From Brugia malayi (taxonomy: Eukaryota; Nematoda; Chromadorea; Rhabditida; Onchocercidae): a stretch of 64,000 nt of DNA. The translations under genes and the position numbers were made by a program. The stretch is from assembly GCF_000002995.4 (NCBI RefSeq), contig NW_025062479.1:13159721-13223720 (forward strand), written 5' to 3'. The notes below the pieces were generated by a model. The model was not told the DNA's origin. It worked only from the letters and a program-made list of their open reading frames with translations, and ran no database searches. This document shows, in pieces, positions 1-13,860 of this stretch (positions within the stretch are counted from its first letter, which is position 1; every line of letters starts with the position of its first letter).

Positions 1-3000
1 TAAGTTGCTTTAATCATTTGGCGTTATATACCAATTATTTTTTAATGCAATCAAAAAAGGAAAAAGAAAACTTCAAATATATTAATCAAACATTTTTGAC
101 AAAGTCTGCAATTTAAAAAAGAAAAAAAAAAAAAAAAAACAGGAGAAAAGACAATTCTTCTCATATATGGAATGAATATGTTTGGAAGTAAAACATTAAG
201 TTTTATCTATAAAAGTGTTTTGTGCATAAAAATGAATTAGGCAAAAATGTGTGATTCAAATAGTATAAGAAAATTTTACGCTTGAACAATAATAACTTGC
301 TTTGCATGACCAGAAATAATTCAAATTCAAAGAAAAAGATGAAATGAAGCCTTATTCCCTTAAGGATTATATTAACTAACTAGGCAAGATATGCAAATAT
401 ATTTAAGATAAAGAAACTACATTATCAGAAAAATGTTTTTAGCTTAATAAACAATGAAAAATCACAATTTATCGTTGATTAGCAATATTCACTTATCATT
501 ATCATATTATCATGAATTTTACAATGTTAACTTAATTGCTGCGAAATATAATATATGTAAGAAACATTTTAAGATATACTAATATATTTTATTTAAAAGT
601 TATATTTAATTAACTAAGCAATATTCTCCTAGCTATTATCATTATTACCCCAAGAAGTGAACGTTGACAATCGAATGTAAACTTATCATCATTCTCCCAT
701 AAAATATGATATGGTATAGGTAACATGTGATAAGATGTAATATTGTCTACAAATATTCCAACAATAAATTATCAATTAAAAGAAAAAGAAAAAAGTAGGA
801 AATAACTAATAAGAACAAAGGAAAAGCAAAGTAAATAAAAGACAAATGAAAAGGATTAAATGTATTTGATAATAATCAGGAGTTTATTGATAAGTAAGTC
901 AATGACACCTGTTAGCCTTAGCTTATGCTATAGTAGTTGCTATCGTTGTTATTTATTAGAAGAAATCTTCGACTTACTTTAACATCTTTCTAAAACTTCA
1001 TACTTTTATTTTCTCTCTCTCTCTCTCTCTTCCTTTCTTTCTTTCGTTCTTTTCTTTCTCCTCTTATTCTTCAAAATTAAATGAAAAAATATATATATAT
1101 ATATATATATGTAGAGAGAATAATAAATAATATAAGCAAACTATGAATTTATCTACTTTTCCATTTTTTCATTCTAACTTTATCTTTCTTTCCCTCTGTC
1201 GGATAACTTAACTTACAGCTATTTATTTTGTTGCTAATCAATAAGAGGTGGAGAAGAAATTTAGTAATATCAACAAAATAAAGAAAAAGAAAGAGAAAGG
1301 GAGAGAGAAAAAATAAGAAGAAAGAAAGAAAACGATGTAAAAGTAAATAATAAAAGAATTGAATGGAAAGAAAGACGAAAAAGATATTTAAATTGATTTA
1401 GATTCAATTTTATTGAAAATGCTTCAAAAATTATTTCACTCAATAATGATAATGAAGTAAAGAATGGGTGAAAATTGAGAGAATAAAAGAAGAATGAATA
1501 AGCAAAAATGATGAGAAATGAAAAGAAAATAAAAGGAAAGAAATTAGAGAGAGGGAGGAAAGAGAGAGAAAAATATGAGAAAGAGAATGCAAAGAAAAGA
1601 TGAAGAGATAAAAAGAGGAAAAAATAGATGAAATAAGACTATTACTGATAGTAATAGTAATAGTAATAGTGATAAGGAGATTGAAAGAGAGAGAATGAAT
1701 GATTTTTATACAAATTAGCTCAGCTGTTCTGTCTTACAACATTAAGCAGAAGGATGCTAACAATGATTACATTGATGCTTGGTGGAAAATATTTTAAGTG
1801 AAGTTTCAATCGATAATATATACATTTCCAATTTGCTTCTTTTTAGAAAAAAACTTTTTTTCTTCAATTAATTTCAAATTATTATTTATTAATAAATAAC
1901 TGAAAATATGGCAGTAAAATAATAATTACTGTTTTATCTGTAATTTTACTTTAATTCAATATCTTTATGTGTTTTTTTTTTTTTTTTTTTGTAATTCTAT
2001 TTTAATTAATAACAAGTAATGATTCCCTTCGATAAAATTATATATAAATTTGTAATTTATTAGTTAGTAATTGCTTATTGTACATGCTTAGTACTTTATC
2101 TGTTATTATTCACTTTTTTTATTTGGAATTCTTACTTTTTTCGCAGTAAATTCAAAAAAAAAAAGAGGAGTAAAGAAGAAAAAAGACGAGAAATTCTGAT
2201 AATCAGCAAATTTCCTGGAGAATTATCCATTTTTCCACTCATTTAATTATAATTCTTTTCCAAAAATTACAATTTAATATTTAAATTGTGATAAAATCTG
2301 CTTGCTAAATAACACATTTTTACGTTTATAATTTTTAATCCTTCTTTTTCCTTCTTTTCCATTTAGGTATAAAGTACGGTAACAATTTGGAAGTTAAAAA
2401 TTACTAAATTGCAAATAGATAAAATAGTAAAATCATCACACATATCATGAGATGATAAAATACGTTATCATTAATACCTTTATTAGAGAACAGATAGCAT
2501 AAAAATTAATCAAGTGTCTACAAGACTTATCACCAGTCATTCTTAATAAATCCTTTTAATATAATTTCTTAATAAAATCTTTTTAATATGCTTCATATTA
2601 AAATCTAGAAAAGCATGCATATATACATATGTATTAAGAAAATATAATAGAAATAGAAATATATATATAGAAATTGCAGAAAAAATTTTGAAGTATGCGA
2701 TAATGTATGGTAGTAAATGCATCGTAAGATAACAATTTGGAAGAAAAAGGAAAAAAAAAAAAGAAAACTCAACAAATTCACAACTTCTATACTTTTTGAA
2801 AATTTAAAAATGAATTTCACATCCATGATTAACATTATCAAAAGAGAAGTCCATTTGCCTTCCTTCTCGTATTCCCCCGCCCTTCATGAATTCCAATATT
2901 AATGGCATTTGTATGAGCTTCCTTCTTTTTAGAATATCATTCTACCTGTTAACACATTTTATAAATGTATATAATTTCGAGACTATTAATTAACTGCTAA

Positions 3001-5212
3001 TTTTACTAGTAACCAAAAAAAGAAAATTATGAAGCATTCGCGGTCATTTCCCAAATTAGTATATTAAATTAAATAAAGGAAAGAGACGAGAGAGAGAGAG
3101 AGAGAGAGAAAGGATTAATTGGAGGTGGAAAAAAAAAGAGAAATTATAGAAATAAAAAATCTCCAATAAACTAATTTGATTGAAATATATTTGGATCAAA
3201 ATTGACAGAATGTATATACATATTAGTAAATCAAGATTTAAATTCATAAAACTTTTCATTTATAAGATAGCCAAAATTAATTTTACTTTTCTCGCTGTTA
3301 AAAAAGGCCATAAGTAAAAAATGGAAATAGAATGATGAGAATATTGAATTGGGAAAGGAAAAAAAGATTTATGAGTATTCCAAAATATAAACAACTCATC
3401 GAATGATCAAATCAAACAATGGTGGTAGAGTGAGAAATGCCGTTGTTCACATCATTTAAATGATGGTTTTTATTATTATTAAGTTATGAGAGGTAATGTG
3501 AAATATTCCCTTTCAGTTATATCATCATCACATGAACAAAATATACATATATGCTTTATTGATGTTCAGTGTAAAAATTTAAAATATGTGTTGTAAGAAA
3601 ATTTTATGAATTACGAAAAAAAAAGAACCTAAATTATTCAATAGCTAAAATTAGCATTAAATCCACCAATAAAATTTATACTTATACTGCACATACCTAA
3701 TGCATCACAGCATACATTTAATCATTACTGTTCTCTACTTTCCCTTTTCTCCTTCCTCTTCTTCCCCTTCTCTTCTTCTTTTACTTTTTATATGAATATA
3801 ATTTTGTGAAGGAAATTATTTCAACCGAGACTGGCTGAAACCATTTTCTTCTCTTCCTCCTCCCCTCCTTCCAATTCATCGTCTTCATCCTAATATTTCA
3901 CTCACTTCTCTTCCTGTCTTTTCTAATTTTGTCTTTTTTTCCTTGTTTGCTTGTTTATTTGTTTATTTTATTAAAATAAGTTTCCTTTCCACTAAAAAAA
4001 AGATATTTATTTAAAAACAACTGAAAAAGAAAGAAAAAAAAAAACTCCCTTGATACAAAATAAAAAAGGAAAAAAATTGCCTTGATTTTGAATAAAAATT
4101 TGATTTACCCGTCATTTTTGTTTGCACTTCTTCTTTCCTTTCCTTTTACAACTTTTCCACTTTTTTTTCTTTCCCGCCTACTTTCCATTCCCCGCTTCAT
4201 TCTGCCCATCTTCACTTCATTTTATGATAGTTATTCTATTTATTTTATATGAAAATATTCGCTGATTCTTCCTCTCTTTTTCCAGTAATTACTAATCAAG
4301 TAGAAAGTAACCCAACTTTCAATCAACAATTCACCCATGCGACTTATCCATAAGCAAGAAATATGAAATTGATGTAAAAATTTAAACCATATAAAAATTA
4401 TATAAAAATGTAAAAATTGATCCAGTAAGTACCACTTAAACCATCAAACATTTTTTTTTTCACAGAATAAGTTTTAAATAAGATGGTGCATATTTGAAAT
4501 ATAACTTTAGGACTATTAGAAAAAAAAAAAACCTTTTGAAAGCTAACAAGTTTAAGCACTTCTAATTCGATTGCACTTTTTATATTTCATCATTTCTATT
4601 CATTCTTTGCTTAAATATTCCTTTTTTCAGATTGAAAACGTAGTAAAATTTTAGCTCAAATTTTTCTATTTTTTTTTTTTTTGCTGAACTAATCCTACTA
4701 CTCGAATTTCCTCGCAGTTTTCAATTTTTACTTTATTTCAACAATTTTGAGAAATTCATCCATATCCTACTTGGATAGCTACTTGAATAATAATATATGT
4801 ATTGATTTTAAGCAAAAATTATATATTAAAATTAAAAGTTCAGAAATAAAAAAGGCATAAAGATTGAATGTCATTGAAAACAAACCCTTTCTTGTTGTTC
4901 TTTATTCATTTGGTCACCCATAATTCAGAACAACGTAAGAATAAAGAAAAGCTTTCTTCTCGTTCTGAGAAGTTTGTTGACTTTCTTAGATTTTCCTGAA
5001 TTATAATAAGTGAATTATTAATTAGTAAATAAATAATATTAATTAAAAGGATAAGATGAGGACATTGTGGCGAATGATATTTAATACTGATCGATTACGC
5101 TAAAATATGCTAAAATTTCAGTAACACTTAAAAATTATTTCCATGACAAATCATAAAAAATAATTATTTAAGAACATCAAACAAAAGAAAAATTAAGATA
5201 GAAGCATACACT
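1..5212. other. Gene-poor AT-rich region
   Basis: I see no convincing exon here on either strand. It contains A/T homopolymers, a CT run (about 1012-1031), an AT run (about 1089-1110), a purine-rich stretch (about 1256-1690) and a GA run (about 3088-3110). The short open frames in it are low-complexity F/S/L/I/K strings with no codon structure. Confidence 0.6.
1256..1690. repeat. Long purine-rich (GA/A) tract
   Basis: Over more than 400 bases this strand is strongly biased to A and G (GAAAGA, GAGAGA and AAAGAAAG motifs), with only scattered pyrimidines. Similar shorter tracts lie at about 5690-5790, 11930-11995, 16020-16070 and 44200-44400. This is sequence composition, not a gene. Such tracts may have structural or nucleosome-excluding effects, but that is inference. 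Confidence 0.6.
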
Positions 5213-7710
5213 TTAGCTGACGAAGCTATTATCGTTGTTCCTTCCGGTAGTGATCGTTCTTTGGGTGACACTACTTGAAGTGTGTTAGTAATGGTAATAA
5301 TAATAATAAGAGTAACAGTACTAATGCGTAATCACTTTTTTCTTTCCGTTTATCAAACAGAAATGATAATTGATAATGATAGGATAATGATGAAAATGAT
5401 AATACTGATTAATTTCTTTACAATATTTCAGGAAAATTAAACAATGTAAGTTTTTCTTTTAGCCAGCCAACCAACCAAACAGCTTTTCACTGGGTGGACG
5501 TTGTCGATTTCAGTGTTTCTATCCGTATGTGTATATTTTTTCCAGGATAATACAACGAATGATTAAAAAAAAATTTCTGAAATTTTTTTGTAAATCCGCG
5601 GAAAAAATAATCATTATAATAGTTGACGATTATTGTGAAATAATAATTAAATTAAATTAAAATTCGGCAAAAACAATGCAAAAAAAAAAAAGCAGGGAGA
5701 GGAAAAGAGAAAGGGGGAGATGGAGAGAAAAAAGTAGAGGGAGAAAGGAAAAGAGGGAAGAAGGAAGGAAAAGCAAAAAAAAAGCCGCATATATTTGTGG
5801 ATGTATGTTAATACTTATCAATTTTCTTGAATATTAGTGATAAGGACAACTTAAAACTGAAAAGAAAAAGAAAATGCAATGACCAAAGCTTAGAAATTTA
5901 GCAAAGAATAATTTTGGAGTTATAAATACTTCCTTTCTCCTTCTGTTATCGTTTCAATTATTGTAATGACTGATCGTTGTTTTCAGTGCCAAAATTTTCC
6001 TAAAAAATAATAAAGAAATCAATACCACGCATATGCATATACTTTTAGCATTAATATTATTTTCCACGCAATACGTGAAATATTTTGATGTTCGTTTATC
6101 ACGCAACCTACGTCAATTCATATAATATTAATTATTTGCGGTATACTAGTGTTTACAAAGGCAATTATAGAAATGTCATAAATTATTGTTGAAGCTATTA
6201 TAGGGTTATAGTTAAATCGTTTTCACTTTGATCGAAGAGAAATTGTCAGAAACATCTAATTAGATAACAATTATAATATAACAGTAATATTTCGATGAAA
6301 TTAATGTAAGAACTTAATATTTTCAATAATTTATTACATTTTCACTTAATTGTAACAAAATATAAAACAAATAAGCTATAATATGGCCTATTTGAAAACC
6401 AAAATAAATACATATTTAATGTTTAATTTAATTTTTAATATAATTTATTATTATTATGTTTAGTTTAATTTATTATTACTATTTTTTGAAAAATGTTGAA
6501 TCAATATGATTATAATATGGTTGCAAAAAAAAAAAAGTAGCCTAGAAAATGGGGGAAAATGAGAATAGCATCTTTTCCTCGAATGTTGTCGTCAAAATGA
6601 AAAAAAAAGAGCTTATTTGCAGCAATAGCAATAACAAATGTATGAAACTGTATTTATCTGTCCTTTTTTAAAGTTATGTTAAAAAAGGAGCCAATAAGAG
6701 AAGTTATTAATATAGAAGAAGTAAAATTATTTTTATTATCAATGCATCAAAAGATCGACGAAATAAATTTTTGAAATGTTTTGTCTAACATAACATAAAA
6801 ACTATGGCTGTTTTCATCATTTCTAAACTAATCAGTTTTTTTCTTTCTATTTGTAGATAAAATGAAACGGAAAAAAAACTGGAAAAAGAGAAGTGAAAAT
6901 TTAGGAACCATAAATGAAAATCATCTTGGAAAAGCATAATGATATTAATGGAATAAAAGCAACAGCTGGTCATAATATAAACAAATAATAAAAAAATTTT
7001 TTCAACGGTTCAAACAAATTAAAAGAAAAAGGAAAGTCTTCTTCTTCTTCTTCTTCTTAGTTCATTATTAGTAATTTAATCAATGAAATAAATAAAAAAA
7101 GTGAAGAATAAATTTATGGTTAATACTATGGCTAACAGCAAAATAAATAATTTTTTATTTTATTTTTTTTTTTAAATTTTTTTTGTAAATCTAAAATCTG
7201 TTTATCGAATAATTGTTGACCAATTCTGTTAACAATTAATTAGCTGTCAGCTGTTAGTGCCACATCACTTTTTTCCTTATTCTGTTGTAATATCTTAATT
7301 TATCGCATAAGTTAATTAATATTTCAAATTAGAGAAATGTAGTTCATATGTCTGATAATCAAAAATAGCTAATTTCACTTCATATTTTATCTTTGTAGCA
7401 AGTACTATAAGAATGAAAAAAAAAAAAAAAACAAAGCTTTCAATTCATGTGAATGTAGGTTTTAAATAAATCATAAAAAGGAAACTATTATAAAAGTAGG
7501 TTAAAAATGGACAAATAGGAAATTTTTAATCAAATTCTATTGATCAAAGTTAACAACCACGATTGGTTTATTCTGTGCAAGCAAAAAAGCAATCATCCAT
7601 GCAAAAACTGAAATCGAAGAAAGACCAATGATAGCAAATGGAAAGGACATTTTTTCAAAGAAATGATAGAACGTGATGATACTCGAAGGATATACATTGG
7701 ATGAGAAGAA
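5213..7710 (-). CDS. 3' end of an unidentified membrane protein gene (three candidate exons)
   Basis: Three phase-compatible minus-strand exons are visible: 7710-7555 (52 codons), 5576-5491 and 5273-5213 (stop TAA). The first follows a TTTTATCAG acceptor and reads FFSSNVYPSSIITFYHFFEK, then a hydrophobic stretch (FAIIGLSSISVFAWMIAFLL) typical of a membrane helix. If its GT donors (7560, 7557 or 7554) are not used, the frame instead ends at TAG 7539-7537. The second exon starts exactly at a TTTCAG acceptor in phase 0, contains YYPGKNIHIRIETLKSTTST and ends at a GTGAAA donor. The third adds a Ser/Thr/Asn-rich tail ending NNDNSFVS. Together they give about 100 C-terminal residues: one membrane helix and a hydrophilic, probably cytoplasmic tail. 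The N-terminal part was not found with confidence. No family is recognised. Codon composition is GC-richer than the flanks. Confidence 0.42.
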
Positions 7711-7883
7711 CTGATAAAAGCAATAAAAGCATCAATAAAAATAATTAAAAGTAAACTATTCTAACATGGAAAAAAATAGAAAAAAAAAAAAAAAAAAAGG
7801 ATAAATAGAAAGAATAACAAAAAGAAATAAATAAAAACTTCAAAAATTTTGTGATTTTTGTTATAAACCCACTACACTTCTTC

Positions 7884-7905
7884 ACAACGCTATATATAGC
7901 GTTGT
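7884..7905. repeat. Perfect 22-bp palindrome
   Basis: The sequence ACAACGC, then TATATATA, then GCGTTGT reads the same on both strands with no spacer. It lies 174 bases upstream (minus-strand sense) of the candidate membrane-protein exon, probably in an intron. Confidence 0.9.
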
Positions 7906-10900
7906 AAAATTATTTCATTTTAATCGAATATTAAGAAATGATTGCATTTCATATCGATTGATTAGTAAATTATTAAAAATGTACTTGGAAAGTCAAAGTT
8001 GTTATACGGTTTCACATAATATACGCAAGTGATATTAAGATTAATAATAATAATAATAAATAAAAACGACGATAAATGATGATAAATCATTATATAAGAA
8101 TGAATGATGTGCATGGCAAGCGCAAAAAATTAAGCAAATATAAGAAGAAAAGCTTCGAATATATCATATTTCAGCTGGTTTGAACCAACACTTAATTTTT
8201 TTTTGCTTTTTTAATTTCAATAACTTTTCCTTTTTCCTTTCTGTTTGCTCTCAGAAAAACTTATAAAATGTCTTTTTCCTTTTTTTTTTTTTTTTTTTGA
8301 AATTGCAATGTTGAAAGAAAAATTAAACAGCAAATAGAACAATGACAATAGGTAAGAGCGACATTCGAGAAATACAAATATAAAATACTTGGAAAAGTTT
8401 CACTCTTTTCACTTCAAGTTCCGTCATTTACTGTCATACTTCATATCGTATCTCATCTCAAGTAGCAAAGAGAATCGTCACACTGCCCTCATTTCTGAAT
8501 GGATTTTACATAAGCAAAATGAATTAGCTAAAATTTAAGTTAGAAAAAAAATATGTGATATGTATATTCATTAGTGATTTGTAAAATTTTGATGACATAA
8601 TCTTGTCACCATAATATTAATTTATGCATGTAATTATTAACGCAAATGATTTTTTAAGACTTATGTCACATCATAAGTAGAGAACAATCAATCTAAATTT
8701 GAACAATTATCAATTGAAATGTAAATAATAAGATAAACAATAAATTCACTTAACCTATAATTATATCAAAATTATTCTGATAGCTTATTATCAATGCATT
8801 TATCATTTTGTAGTATTATTAGTAAAAAGTATTGGAAATGAAAAATTCATAAATAAATTTGCTTTAGATAAAATGAAAATATAAAAATTTCAAATCACAT
8901 TTATCTTATATAAATAAAATCATGCAATAAAGTTTATCCGCTGCTATGTACGCACTATTAGAAAAGCATTCGATTTCTTCTAATTCAGTTTTTACTAAGA
9001 TGGAAAATATAATAATGTACGATGGCATATGTCAAAAACATAAATAAAATTAAAAAAAAAGTGACTACGATATTTTTTTTTTTTGTTCCTGTTATTCTTA
9101 AATCTAAAAAAAAAACGAGCAAATATATATAATAGATATAAATATCTGTAAATTTTATTAAAGATATGTTATATTATTACTATTATTTTTAATAATAAAA
9201 TATTTAAATAAAGCACATTTTATATACTTAATTAATTCTTTTAAATTCTTTTTTATGAAGAACAAATAGAATTAGTATGCTAAGAATAATAATGATGAAA
9301 AAATTAATCATTAAAAAATTAGATTTATATCATATAATAAATGTAATTAAAAGTAGCATTTAATCAATAGTAATTTACTACTAGAATTAATCACTAAATA
9401 ATAGAATGGTATAAAATTTTTCTATGTGTAAAATCGTAATATTAATTTTTTTTCTTTTTGCGATAATTAGGAATGCAATTATAATTTGAACTGTAATTTG
9501 TAAATATAATTATACTCTATTGTACAAATATGAAATTTCATGTCTTTTTTTTGTATGAAAAATATTTACTATTTTATTGTTTGCTGAACTAAATTAATTA
9601 TTTTTTCAGAAAATATAATTTTAATTGTTCAAATAAATAAAAAATGAAATACAAAAGGATAAGTCATTCCAAAATGACTTTTTTTTATTAAAAATATTTT
9701 ACCAGCTAATAGATTTAGTGATGGAAATTAGGAAAATAATATTAAAAGTAAGAATTTTGTTATTATTCTGAACGGATGAAGGAAGCGAGATGTTGAAGTG
9801 AAGAGGAAAAGTTCATTTAACGAGAAAAAAAAAAGGAGACAAAAATAAAATTATTGTGATAAGAGATGAACTGATATGTATTTAGTTCAGATATAACTTG
9901 AAATAAGCAAAAAAAAGGTCTGTCATTTTGTTAATTCAATCTTTTTCAATTTATCGATCTATTTTTTATTTTTTCACCTGCATTTTTAAGCAGTAGTAGT
10001 CTGTTTTTTTTTTTTTTTTTTTTTCTATTCACATTTTTTTTTTATTCTTTTAACAAAAAAAAAAATCGTGAAGTCAAATCTTTTTGGGTACGGATGATAT
10101 GAGAGAAGAAAGATAAAAAGTATAAATAAATGCAAATTAATACAAAATAGGTAAATAATAAATGATATTAAAAAAGTATGAAGATATAATAAAAAAAGGA
10201 ATTAGATATGAATTTAACAAATTGTTGCTAATTCATTATGTTATTTATTTAATCAAAATTTTTAGAGTTTATTTTCAAGTTAAAAAACAAACAAGATGAC
10301 TTATTAAAATAAATGTTTAGGAATATTTTAATAGATTGGAGAATTGCAACTAGTATAATAATAAAGTGGTAATAAATTGAAATAAAAGAGACATTTTGCT
10401 AGCTCTAATAGAATATATTAAGCGGTGTAAATAAAACAATGAATAATATTAACTTATTATTAACTTAACAATGAATGATGATTTTTAGCATTTCTTTTTT
10501 AAACATATCAACGATAAAATGCTATTAAAATTACGATATAATTTTATATGGAGAAAAGAACAAATTCATTTATTTAAATAGCAAAACTTTTCGCCTTTTC
10601 TTTGTTTTTTTTTTTCTTTTTTAAATCATTTTCTTTAATGATTTCTTCAATTTATAACTTTTTTATTTTCTCATTTTACCTTTTCTGTAAAAGATTTAAT
10701 TGCTCCTTAATGTTTTAATTGTCATTAAAATACTTCTTAGTTTTTCACTTTTTCCTATTAATTCTATTTCTGACTTTGCAAAATTAATGCAAAATTAGAA
10801 ATATGTTTAATCAAATTTTGAGCAAAAACTTTTTTTTTTGATTTTATTTGAAAAACAATCTTATTTCGTACTATTTTTCATTTAAAAAAAAAAAAAAAAG

Positions 10901-11461
10901 AAAAAAAAAATTTTATTTACTTCAATAAGTCTTATTAACGCGGTGATGAATTTAAAGGAAACGAAAAATCGATAAATTAATTTTTTTCCTTTTTTTTTTC
11001 CGCGAATATGAGCTTCTAAGGAAACTTCATTTTTCTAATAATGGCTTTCGTGCCAAATGTACTTTACTTTCTTTCATGGAAAACTTTTCCATACTTTTCA
11101 AATTTATATATTATTTAAATTTTATATAGCAAATATGAAATATTTTTATTATTGTTAAAGTTAAATTTGCAGAATCAGCAAAATTAAATTCCAATTTTTT
11201 TTTTTTGTTCTTGTTTTGCTTTGTTCTGTTTGCTTTTTTTTTTTTTTTTTGTATATATGCAAAATTTTTAATGACCATTGGTTTGCGTTTGTTAATTTAA
11301 AAAAAAAAAAAATTTCCTATTTGATATATAAATATTTGTTCAAGTAAATTTTGGTTCATAGTATTTGGTTGATGATAAAGTTAATACGTAGTGCTATAAA
11401 ATGTAATTAGCAAATAATATGCGTGATAATTTGCATAAATAAAAATATCAAAGTGCTGTTA

Positions 11462-11575
11462 ATATCTAAATAATCTGACAAGCTCTGCACATGGTAATTT
11501 CTAATGATATTGATATCAAAATAATGTGATAAGATTACTTGTATATGACAATTTCTAGTTGTAATAAATCGATTA
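11462..11575. repeat. Diverged tandem duplication, about 54-bp unit
   Basis: Two adjacent copies share ATATC.AAATAAT.TGA.AAG, then a variable middle, then an AATTTCTA core (first copy near 11462, second near 11514). They are diverged but collinear. The open frame that crosses them on the minus strand looks incidental. Confidence 0.5.
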
Positions 11576-13836
11576 TCAATAATTAATATGCACAATGATA
11601 TGGCAGAACAAATAAACGAAAATTTTGTAGAAAAATAAAAGAAAAAAAAATTAAATATAACAAAAGTTTTAATGAAGAATTTTATTTTTAGTTAGTTTTT
11701 GCTATTTGCAAGTTAAAACATATATATATATATATATATAATATTATAAACAGTATTTCTCCTATGCATTATTAAGTAATTTTAATTCAGTAATGCTTAT
11801 TAGAATTTAATTTATTCGTTAACAATTTCTTCTATTTTTAACTGATTTATTTGAAATTATCTAAAACAGCTATGCTTAAAGTATAATGAAATGATACAAA
11901 AGTAAAATATGCCGAAAAATTCATTCGAAAAAGAAGAGTGAAGAAATAAAAAGAGGAAGGGAGAGAGAGGCAGGGAGAAAGAGAGAGAGAAATTCCTACG
12001 GGAATATCAAGCAGTTAAATTGACATAAATTCGAATTAAAGGAGAAAAAAAAGTTTTATTTTTTTTGGAAGGAATAATAGAATGTATACCACATATGTAT
12101 ACAAACAGGCAGGCACATACACACACATACACATACATACACGTGCAAATACTTTTGCGGCAGTAGCATTATTTTAAAATGTCAAAATGGAAAAATTGAA
12201 GCGACAGAGAGGAAAGAAGAAGAGAAAGAAGCTTATTCGGGTATTTTGGCTACACTGAAATAGCCTTACTTGGCTCTTTTTTTTTACAATATGTGAACAG
12301 ATATTTTTTCTTTTGGTAAAGTGCGCACTTCTAGAAAAGAGCCTATAATAACCAAAAAACAACTAAAAATTAGTGTGGTATAAAGTGGCGATTGTTGTTT
12401 ATTTTGTGAAGTGGAAAAGAAATGGAAAAATAGAAGAAAGGGAGAGAGAGAGAGGGAGAAAAGTTGTAGAATTAAATAGGTATCATTAGGATAAGAACTG
12501 GTAAGTCTGATTAGCACTAAGCAATTTATTTTGATTTAAATTGTAACAAATGGTATTAATATGGGCATTAATATTCATTATTACAACGATTTTTCCAACG
12601 TATAATCTTGTAATATAAAATTTAAATGTTTTTGAAATCTAGAGTGATTAATTCAGATAAGGTAGTTCGATACAATGAGCCACTGATGGTTAAAAAGGAG
12701 GACAAAAATTTATAACATTCAAGTTAAGTTCAAACTGTTACCACAGTTGAAAGAATTTAATTTAACAAATAATTAAAAGACAAAAATACATCTACAATAT
12801 TTCAAATCTTTTGATTAATTTCTTTTAGAATAAACCTTCAAAAAAATAAGAAATAAAAATTATTGGATAAATTAAGTCCAAATTAATAATTCCATAAATA
12901 CTGTCGTAAGTGCAATGAATGTAAACATGATTTTATATAATGCTGTGAAAATTTAGCCAGTTAAGAAGTCATTTTTAAATTTTCCGGGAAAAAAAAATAG
13001 AGGTACAGGGAAATAAAAAATTTCAAAGCATTTCATTGATTGTTTTTTATCTGCTAAGTTAAATCCATTCAGTTAATTAAATTTTAAAAACTTTAACCTT
13101 TAATCAATCGGACAAACAAACAGATACATACATACACATATACACATACATAGACATAAACATGCACACACATACACACATTGAATCTTTGAAAGAAACG
13201 AATGTATAAAAACTTCCGGCTATGATTCATTAATGTTTATTTTCAACTTCAAACATTGGACATAACTTGCATACCAAATGTCGCATAGAATATTCATCCA
13301 AAAGATTTTTTTTTTTTTTGTAGAAAGTTAATAATTTACCTGCAAAACGTCAAATCAACAATGGAAGAGAAAATACGAAATTTTTGCATAAAGCTAAAGA
13401 TGAAATTGTCAAATTGATTGAAATTTTTTAAATTTCATTTACATCCATTAGCATTAGGTCATATGTGGAGTAGAATTTAAAAAAATGACTCTTTACGTCA
13501 CAGATGTACTATTGTTAATGTATCGCGCCTTTAGATTACACGTAAAGTAGAGCTAAAGATTAATGTTAATATGCTGAACGTACGTGAAACAGAGCTAAAG
13601 ACTAACGCTTATCATCAAACATTAGCAAATAAATTTAAAAGAAAAAGAAAACAAAAACAATGATTCGTAATTCATTTGCTTTTTCGATAAAAGTGTATAA
13701 TTGATTCGTTGCTTCGATTGTTAAAGATGCCAAACAATTGTCAGAACAAATGTTTGATATAAATATATTTATATACATATGACTTTCTTTCACAACATCT
13801 AGTTAAGCATTAATAAAGCTATGCCATTTAGTATAG

Positions 13837-13860
13837 CTAACGTGAAATACGCCACGTTAG
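13837..13860. repeat. Inverted repeat CTAACGTG...CACGTTAG
   Basis: The arms are a perfect 8-bp match at 13837-13844 and 13853-13860, separated by 8 bases. The repeat sits inside a cluster of ACGTG/ACGTC motifs (13495-13880) with no gene recognised nearby. Confidence 0.85.

Noticed and set aside
7950..8110. 50-codon minus-strand frame ending VYYVKPYNNFDFPST
   Set aside because: It crosses an ATT repeat and lacks splice sites; the protein-like end is too short to support a gene.
8400..8530. GC-richer patch with two open plus-strand frames
   Set aside because: Neither frame has clear acceptor and donor sites or coding character.
12655..12712. Plus-strand frame KVVRYNEPLMVKKEDKNL after a TTCAG
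   Set aside because: Only 18 codons, with no partner exon found.
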